Of a stretch of DNA of 9,973 nucleotides, positions 5,160 to 9,973 are shown piece after piece; within the stretch, counting starts at the first letter, position 1; the number at the start of each line of letters is the position of its first letter. The DNA is from Chitinophagales bacterium. Its GTDB lineage: Bacteria > Bacteroidota > Bacteroidia > Chitinophagales > UBA8649. The notes beneath the pieces are model-generated. The model searched no databases. It saw only the letters and a program-made list of their open reading frames with translations, and was not told where the DNA came from. The translations under genes and the position numbers were made by a program. The stretch spans positions 1 through 9,973 of the forward strand of contig JADHRO010000060.1 of assembly GCA_016777395.1 (NCBI GenBank), in the 5' to 3' direction.

Positions 5160-7427
5160 ATGGCTTTTGACATCGGAATGATTAAAAATGTTTACCAAGA
5201 GCTTCCTGCTAAAATTGAAGCAGCTAGAAACGCACTTCAAAGACCTTTAACGCTTACTGAAAAAATTCTTTATACACACCTTCATAAAGAAACTCGACTT
5301 CAAAAATTTGAAAGAGGCAACTCTTATGTAGACTTTGCACCAGATCGAGTAGCTATGCAAGATGCAACAGCTCAAATGGCCTTGCTGCAATTTATGCAAG
5401 CAGGTAAAAAGCAAAGTGCTGTTCCGACGACCGCTCATGCAGATCACTTGATTCAAGCAAAGTTAGGCGCTAGTAAAGATTTACAAGAATCTATGAACTT
5501 AAACAATGAAGTTTTCAACTTCTTAGGTTCAGTTTGTAATAAATATGGTATTGGTTTTTGGAAGCCAGGTGCGGGAATTATTCACCAAGTTGTTTTAGAA
5601 AATTATGCATTTCCTGGTGGAATGATGATTGGCACCGATTCTCATACAGTTAATGCGGGTGGATTAGGAATGATTGCTATTGGCGTAGGTGGCGCTGATG
5701 CTGTCGACGTTATGGCTGACATGCCATGGGAATTAAAAATGCCCCGGCTCATTGGTGTTAAATTAACTGGAAAATTGAATGGATGGGCGGCACCAAAAGA
5801 TGTTATATTGAAAGTGGCTGGTATCCTAACCGTAAAAGGAGGGACCGGCGCTGTTGTTGAATACTTCGGTGAAGGAGCCATTAGCATGTCATGCACTGGA
5901 AAAGGAACGATCTGTAATATGGGCGCTGAAATTGGAGCAACAACTTCAACTTTCGGTTACGATGAAAGTATGGAAAGATACTTGAGGGCAACAGATAGAA
6001 ATGATGTGGCAGATTTAGCTAACGAAGTGAAAGAGCACCTAACTGGTGATACTGAAGTCTATGCAAATCCTGAGCAATATTTTGACGAAGTAATTGAAAT
6101 TGACCTAAATACCTTAAAGCCGCATATCAATGGGCCATTTACACCTGACCTGGCAACAGTTGTTGGTGACATGAATGCAAAAGCCACCAAAGAAAATTGG
6201 CCATTAGATGTAGAGTGGGGATTAATTGGCTCTTGCACAAACTCCTCATATGAGGATCTTTCTAGAGCGGCCTCTATCGCAAAACAAGCCATAGATAAAG
6301 GGCTGACCATAAAAGCTAAGTTTGGCATTAACCCGGGTTCAGAGCAAGTGCGTTATACTGCAAATAGAGATGGTCTCTTGGAAATCTTTGAGGACTTAGA
6401 TGCTACTATATTTACAAACGCATGTGGGCCATGTATTGGACAATGGGCAAGATATAGCGACCCAAAAAATGCACCAAAGAATAGTATCGTTCATTCATTC
6501 AATAGAAACTTCTCCAAGAGAGCGGATGGAAATCCAAATACACATGCTTTTGTGACCTCTCCAGAAATGGTAGCAGCAATTGCAATTTCGGGTCGATTGG
6601 ATTTCAATCCATTAACAGATACCTTGACAAATGAAAAAGGCGAGCAGGTCAAACTAGATGAACCAACAGGGTATGAATTGCCTCCAAAAGGATTTGATGT
6701 AGAAGATAATGGATATCAAGCTCCTGCTGAGGATGGAAGTGGTGTTGAGGTGGTTGTCCATCCTGAATCAAATAGGCTTCAACTGTTAACACCTTTTGCA
6801 TCCTGGGAGGGGACAGACCTAAAAGGAATGAAATTGTTAATCAAGGCCTATGGGAAATGCACAACCGATCATATCTCTATGGCAGGTCCATGGTTGAAAT
6901 ACAGAGGCCACTTGGATAATATTTCAAACAACTGTTTGATTGGAGCCATTAACGCTTTTACAAAAGATACAGACAATGTTAAAAATCAATTAACAGGAGA
7001 ATACGGTCCAGTCCCAGCAACAGCTCGAGCATATAAAGCAGCTGGCATTGGTTCTGTTGTTATTGGAGATGAAAATTACGGTGAGGGTTCTTCTAGAGAA
7101 CATGCCGCAATGGAACCAAGATTTTTAGGCGTTCGTGCGGTAATTGTAAAATCATTTGCACGTATACATGAAACTAATTTAAAAAAGCAAGGAATGTTAG
7201 GTTTGACTTTTGTTAATACAGCAGACTATGATAAAATTCAAGAGGATGATACTATTGATATCATCGGTTTGACAGACTTTAGTCCAAATCAAAACTTAAG
7301 CCTAGTTCTAAATCATGCTGATGGTTCAATCGACAGTTTTGAAGTTGCACATACCTATAACCAGGCTCAAATAGAGTGGTTCAAAGAAGGAAGTGCCTTA
7401 AACTTAATTAAAAAGCAAAATACATAA
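5160..7427 (+). CDS. acn: aconitate hydratase, mitochondrial-type
   Basis: This 755-residue protein converts citrate to isocitrate through cis-aconitate in the TCA cycle, using a [4Fe-4S] cluster in the cytoplasm. The three cluster ligands are C359 (LIGSCTNSSYEDL) and C422/C425 (ACGPCIGQW). Other signature parts are GTDSHTVNAGGLGMIAIGVGGAD (about residues 158-180) in the first domains and YGEGSSREHAA (640-650) in the swivelling C-terminal domain, where S644/S645 and R646 form part of the substrate site. Its length and spacing match mitochondrial aconitases (about 750 residues) rather than the about 890-residue AcnA/IRP1 or AcnB types; this subtype is common in Bacteroidota. The start at 5160 has A-rich upstream sequence, no SD and a nearby promoter element. 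It appears monocistronic, with the first terminator about 175 nt downstream. Confidence 0.97.
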   Translation: MAFDIGMIKNVYQELPAKIEAARNALQRPLTLTEKILYTHLHKETRLQKFERGNSYVDFAPDRVAMQDATAQMALLQFMQAGKKQSAVPTTAHADHLIQAKLGASKDLQESMNLNNEVFNFLGSVCNKYGIGFWKPGAGIIHQVVLENYAFPGGMMIGTDSHTVNAGGLGMIAIGVGGADAVDVMADMPWELKMPRLIGVKLTGKLNGWAAPKDVILKVAGILTVKGGTGAVVEYFGEGAISMSCTGKGTICNMGAEIGATTSTFGYDESMERYLRATDRNDVADLANEVKEHLTGDTEVYANPEQYFDEVIEIDLNTLKPHINGPFTPDLATVVGDMNAKATKENWPLDVEWGLIGSCTNSSYEDLSRAASIAKQAIDKGLTIKAKFGINPGSEQVRYTANRDGLLEIFEDLDATIFTNACGPCIGQWARYSDPKNAPKNSIVHSFNRNFSKRADGNPNTHAFVTSPEMVAAIAISGRLDFNPLTDTLTNEKGEQVKLDEPTGYELPPKGFDVEDNGYQAPAEDGSGVEVVVHPESNRLQLLTPFASWEGTDLKGMKLLIKAYGKCTTDHISMAGPWLKYRGHLDNISNNCLIGAINAFTKDTDNVKNQLTGEYGPVPATARAYKAAGIGSVVIGDENYGEGSSREHAAMEPRFLGVRAVIVKSFARIHETNLKKQGMLGLTFVNTADYDKIQEDDTIDIIGLTDFSPNQNLSLVLNHADGSIDSFEVAHTYNQAQIEWFKEGSALNLIKKQNT

Positions 7428-7601
7428 CGCAGAAAATTAAAACAAAATGCCCCCCTTTACTTATACTAACTGTACCTATACTCAAGCTTAAATATAATAC
7501 ACTCAATGATTAAATAGAACTGCATATTAGAGCTTGAAAACAATACTAACCCATGTATATTCGCATTGTTAGTTTACTGTATCCCAACTTATTCTAGCTA
7601 T
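7428..7601 (+). other. aconitase 3' region and gap without a recognised gene
   Basis: There is no convincing coding region. Visible structure includes a 7-bp inverted repeat TCAAGCT/AGCTTGA (7482-7488 and 7531-7537), two copies of ATACTAAC (7463-7470 and 7543-7550), and a third, inverted partial copy GTTAGT (7568-7573). No terminator stands directly behind aconitase, so its mRNA probably extends to the hairpin at 7602. Confidence 0.4.
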
Positions 7602-7637
7602 AAGCCTCCACCAACGTATCCATGGTGGAGGCTTTTT
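7568..7637 (+). ncRNA. candidate small RNA before truB
   Basis: TTG at 7534-7536 and TATATTCG at 7556-7563 are separated by 19 nt and resemble a Bacteroidota promoter with one mismatch in TAnnTTTG. Transcription from about 7568-7570 to the intrinsic terminator ending at 7637 would give an RNA of about 70 nt without an ORF. The alternative is that this is only the end of the aconitase 3' untranslated region. The terminator is solid and the promoter is speculative. Confidence 0.22.
7602..7637 (+). terminator. intrinsic terminator before truB
   Basis: A perfect 12-bp stem (7602-7613 with 7623-7634, core AGCCTCCACCA/TGGTGGAGGCT) closes a 9-nt loop and runs into a five-T tract (7633-7637). It ends transcription coming from aconitase, or from a small RNA in the gap, and separates it from truB. 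The A/T run on the left side is poor, so it works mainly on the plus strand. Confidence 0.92.
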
Positions 7638-7662
7638 GATAGGATGAAGACCAAAATTTATG

Positions 7663-7670
7663 TAATTTTG
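7663..7670 (+). promoter_or_regulatory. -7 promoter element of truB-ribF
   Basis: TAATTTTG matches TAnnTTTG exactly. The nearest TTG (7636-7638, in the terminator tail) is 24 nt upstream, at the long end of the usual spacing. Transcription would start near 7676 and give a leader of about 22 nt before the TTG start of truB. Confidence 0.55.
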
Positions 7671-7697
7671 TAAGCTTAAGGTCCAAACCATACCAAC

Positions 7698-8432
7698 TTG
7701 ATATTTACACGCGAAAGTCAACTTTTACAGTTAAAAGAAGCATCTATCATTCTATTGGACAAGCCAATAAATTGGACTTCTTTTGATGCAGTAAAAAAAC
7801 TCAAGTACGTTATAAGCAAACAAATAGGAGTGAAAGCCCGTAAATTCAAAATCGGGCATGCAGGGACATTAGATCCTCTTGCCTCTGGACTGCTTATACT
7901 GTGCACAGGAAAAGCGACTAAATCAATACAAGGGATTCAAGATGCACCCAAATCCTATGAAGGAACATTGGAGCTTGGAGCTACTACACCCTCATATGAT
8001 CTAGAAACTGAAGTGGATCAAAAATTCAGTTTAGAAGGACTATCTGAAATGGCTTGTCATGCGGCTGCTAAAAGCTTTCTTGGCGAGATAGATCAAACTC
8101 CTCCTATCTTCTCCGCGATTTGGGTCGATGGTGTTAGAGCTTATAAACTCGCAAGGAAAGGCGAAGACGTTAAACTAAAAAGTAGAAAAGTATCCTTACA
8201 TGCATTTGATGTGGATGCCCAACAATTACCCACTATAAAGTTTAAGGTTAAATGCTCAAAAGGCACTTACATACGTTCCTTAGCCAATGATTTTGGAGCG
8301 CACCTAAACAATGGAGCTTATCTGAGTAGTTTAAGGCGGACTGCAATTGGAGATTACAAAATCTCAGAGTCATGGAATATTGAGGATTTAATTGAATTTA
8401 TAAATACCTTTGAGCGAAATGAGAGTCTTTAA
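7698..8432 (+). CDS. truB: tRNA pseudouridine(55) synthase TruB
   Basis: This 244-residue enzyme makes pseudouridine 55 in the T-loop of tRNAs. LLDKPINWTSFDAVKKLK (about residues 19-36) is the first motif. KIGHAGTLDPLASGLL (about 52-67) contains the catalytic Asp D59. SKGTYIRSLANDFG (187-200) is a later family motif. At this length it lacks the C-terminal PUA-like domain of E. coli TruB (314 residues), as is usual in Bacteroidota. The start is inferred to be TTG at 7698-7700. An in-frame TAA stands at 7677-7679, no ATG or GTG lies between it and the first motif, and the predicted transcription start is just upstream. The 3' end overlaps ribF by 14 nt, so the two are co-transcribed and probably coupled. 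Confidence 0.95.
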   Translation: MIFTRESQLLQLKEASIILLDKPINWTSFDAVKKLKYVISKQIGVKARKFKIGHAGTLDPLASGLLILCTGKATKSIQGIQDAPKSYEGTLELGATTPSYDLETEVDQKFSLEGLSEMACHAAAKSFLGEIDQTPPIFSAIWVDGVRAYKLARKGEDVKLKSRKVSLHAFDVDAQQLPTIKFKVKCSKGTYIRSLANDFGAHLNNGAYLSSLRRTAIGDYKISESWNIEDLIEFINTFERNESL

Positions 8433-9345
8433 GAACCTAGAAGAATTACCTGAATTCAAAAACACAGTGATCACTATAGGCACTTTTGATGGAGTCCACA
8501 AAGGCCATCAAAAAATACTCAAAAGAATTATCGATATAGCCAAATCGCGAAATGGGGAAAGTATTTTAATCACCTTTTATCCCCATCCAAGATTCGTTCT
8601 CCAACCAGGAAATAAAGACTTAAAGTTATTAAATACACTGGATGAAAAAATTAGCTTGTTAGAAAATTTTGGCTTAGACAATCTAGTAGTTGCTCCTTTT
8701 AGCAAAGGCTTTAGTCAAATGCCAGCACTTACATACATCAAAGATTTTCTCGTTGAGAATTTTCAACCAAATACTATCGTGATTGGATATGATCATCATT
8801 TCGGCTTTAATAGAAGTGGGGATATTGATCTCTTAAAAGAATATCAAAAGGTTTTTCAATTTCAAGTTGAACAGATATCTAAAGAGACTATTGAAGATAT
8901 TGCCATTAGTAGTACAAAAATTCGAAAAGCCCTATTGGCTGGCGATATTGAGACTAGTACACACTTATTGGGACATCCTTATCAGCTTTCAGGATATGTG
9001 ATTAAAGGAGAGCAAATAGGAAGGACTTTAGGATTTCCTACAGCAAACATTCAATTAACTGTTAATTATAAGCTTATTCCAAAGACCGGAGTGTTTGCGG
9101 TAATGATTCATATTCAAGGTGAAAATTATAAAGGAATGTTAAACATTGGATTTCGACCGACTATAGAAGGGAATAGTAAAACAATTGAGGTAAATATATT
9201 CGATTTCAATAAAAATATCTACGGAGAAGAAATTAGTATAACCCTTGTGAAAAGATTAAGAGATGAGAAGAAATTTAAAAATCTGGAAGCATTAAAAGAA
9301 CAGATTACTTCTGATAAAAAAGAGGCCCTTGCCTGCTTTGAATAG
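8419..9345 (+). CDS. ribF: bifunctional riboflavin kinase/FMN adenylyltransferase (FAD synthetase)
   Basis: This 308-residue enzyme makes FMN from riboflavin and then FAD from FMN. The N-terminal adenylyltransferase domain shows GTFDGVHKGH (residues 21-30, the nucleotidyltransferase HxGH-like motif) and SSTKIR (164-169). The C-terminal flavokinase domain starts near residue 185 and contains GRTLGFPTANI (about 201-211, ATP/Mg site with T208 and N210), KTGVFAV and NIGFRPTIEG. I chose the ATG at 8419 (MRVFKNLEEL). A TTG three codons upstream (8410) is also possible but less likely. It overlaps truB by 14 nt, a common pairing in bacteria. No terminator is evident in the 46 bp before the convergent holA end. 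Confidence 0.96.
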   Translation: MRVFKNLEELPEFKNTVITIGTFDGVHKGHQKILKRIIDIAKSRNGESILITFYPHPRFVLQPGNKDLKLLNTLDEKISLLENFGLDNLVVAPFSKGFSQMPALTYIKDFLVENFQPNTIVIGYDHHFGFNRSGDIDLLKEYQKVFQFQVEQISKETIEDIAISSTKIRKALLAGDIETSTHLLGHPYQLSGYVIKGEQIGRTLGFPTANIQLTVNYKLIPKTGVFAVMIHIQGENYKGMLNIGFRPTIEGNSKTIEVNIFDFNKNIYGEEISITLVKRLRDEKKFKNLEALKEQITSDKKEALACFE

Positions 9346-9391
9346 TCTCTCTATTCATTGATCCCGAACAAAAGTAAAATAGTTAAGAATC

Positions 9392-9973
9392 TCACAAACT
9401 AAAAATTGTATAGGTCATTTCAGTAAGCAATTCCGATGCATTTAAGCTTTTATTCCCCAACCCCTTGGATTTTAAATCATAATCACCAAGAATTTTTAAG
9501 GTTTCCTCTAATTGTGTTAAAGTATATTTGCTTGCATAGCGCTTATAATCCTTTACAAAATAAGGATTGGTTTTTAACAAGACAGCTAAATCGCGATCAT
9601 TAGTCCCTGTGGCATACTTACATAAAAATATCTTTTGATATAAGGTATGGATATTACCTAGCGCTAATGGCAATACCAAGCCTTTAGGATTTGCTTCAAA
9701 ATAATGTAAAATTCGATATGTTTTCTCTAAATTCTTATCTCCTAAAGCTGCGGTAAACTCGAATATATTGTAATCCTTAGAAGCTCCAATATTTTTTTCA
9801 ATATCCTCCTCACTTATAGCTGCCTTCTCTCCAAGTATCATTTGAAGTTTATCCAGCTCATTAACTATTTTACTAATATCCGCACCTAAGAATTCATTCA
9901 ACATTTCTATTCCTTTGGCCGAAATACTGAATTGCTTTTCGCTCGCGTAATTCGAAATCCACTTACTTACTTC
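9392..9973 (-). CDS. holA: DNA polymerase III subunit delta, C-terminal part (runs off right edge)
   Basis: The open frame reaches the window edge and gives about 193 residues ending in TEMTYTIFSL. The segment KGIEMLNEFLGADISKIVNELDKL, followed by ISEEDIEKNIGASKDYNIFEFTAALGDKN, is characteristic of the delta subunit, covering the end of the AAA+ lid region and the C-terminal collar domain. Delta opens the beta sliding clamp as part of the clamp loader. The frame continues upstream of the Met at 9902-9904 with family-like residues (KWISNYASEKQFSIS), so that Met is internal and the N-terminal ATPase-like domain lies outside the window. The gene is convergent with ribF. Confidence 0.9.
   Translation of the reverse strand, partial: EVSKWISNYASEKQFSISAKGIEMLNEFLGADISKIVNELDKLQMILGEKAAISEEDIEKNIGASKDYNIFEFTAALGDKNLEKTYRILHYFEANPKGLVLPLALGNIHTLYQKIFLCKYATGTNDRDLAVLLKTNPYFVKDYKRYASKYTLTQLEETLKILGDYDLKSKGLGNKSLNASELLTEMTYTIFSL

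Noticed and set aside
7447..7491. 14-codon ORF (MPPFTYTNCTYTQA) after aconitase
   Set aside because: It is very short, with no promoter of its own and no matching downstream biosynthetic gene for a leader peptide. Chance is the simplest explanation.
8410..8418. TTG start for ribF at 8410
   Set aside because: The ATG at 8419 gives the usual RibF N-terminus and is the stronger codon, and the three added residues carry no family signal.
9346..9391. Terminator between ribF and holA
   Set aside because: The 46 bp contain no stem of useful length and no T-run in the right place.
9902..9904. ATG as the start of a complete short gene at the right edge
   Set aside because: The same frame stays open to the window edge with HolA-like residues, so this Met is internal.

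Overview
The window looks like a chromosomal housekeeping region of a Bacteroidota bacterium. It is AT-rich. Most starts are preceded by A/T-rich sequence with no Shine-Dalgarno (SD) motif. Several promoters carry the Bacteroidota -7 element TAnnTTTG (TATCTTTG upstream of rpsF and of aconitase). The proteins also read as Bacteroidota-type: a short TruB without a PUA domain, a mitochondrial-type aconitase of 755 residues, and S6/S18/L9 with familiar Bacteroidota wording. Genus or family cannot be assigned from the sequence alone.

Layout from left to right. (1) On the minus strand there is a beta-oxidation pair: a FadI-type thiolase (657-1937) and, downstream of it, the N-terminal crotonase part of a FadJ-type multifunctional enzyme that runs off the left edge (1-542). 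(2) A MarR-family regulator (1992-2450) is divergent from the thiolase. The 54-bp gap between them holds two overlapping palindromes beside a -7 promoter element, which suggests local control of the fatty-acid genes. (3) A ribosomal protein operon rpsF-rpsR-rplI (2568-3677) has a clear promoter and ends at a strong, probably bidirectional terminator. (4) A convergent FtsX/MacB-type ABC permease (3793-5019, minus) has a GTG start. (5) Aconitate hydratase (5160-7427) stands alone. (6) A 270-bp gap ends in an intrinsic terminator and may encode a small RNA. (7) truB-ribF overlap and form a translation and cofactor unit (7698-9345); truB appears to start with TTG. (8) The C-terminal part of holA (DNA polymerase III delta) enters from the right edge on the minus strand.

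I see no phage, transposon, CRISPR array, toxin-antitoxin or obviously new multi-gene system. The most informative signal is regulatory. rpsR (bS18) is the only gene here with a strong SD (AGGAGG, 7 nt before the ATG), and it is encoded in the last codons of rpsF. In Bacteroidota the anti-SD is known to be sequestered by bS21, bS18 and bS6, so this SD fits the proposed translational feedback on bS18. Other points of interest are the MarR operator region, the candidate sRNA before truB, and the non-ATG starts.
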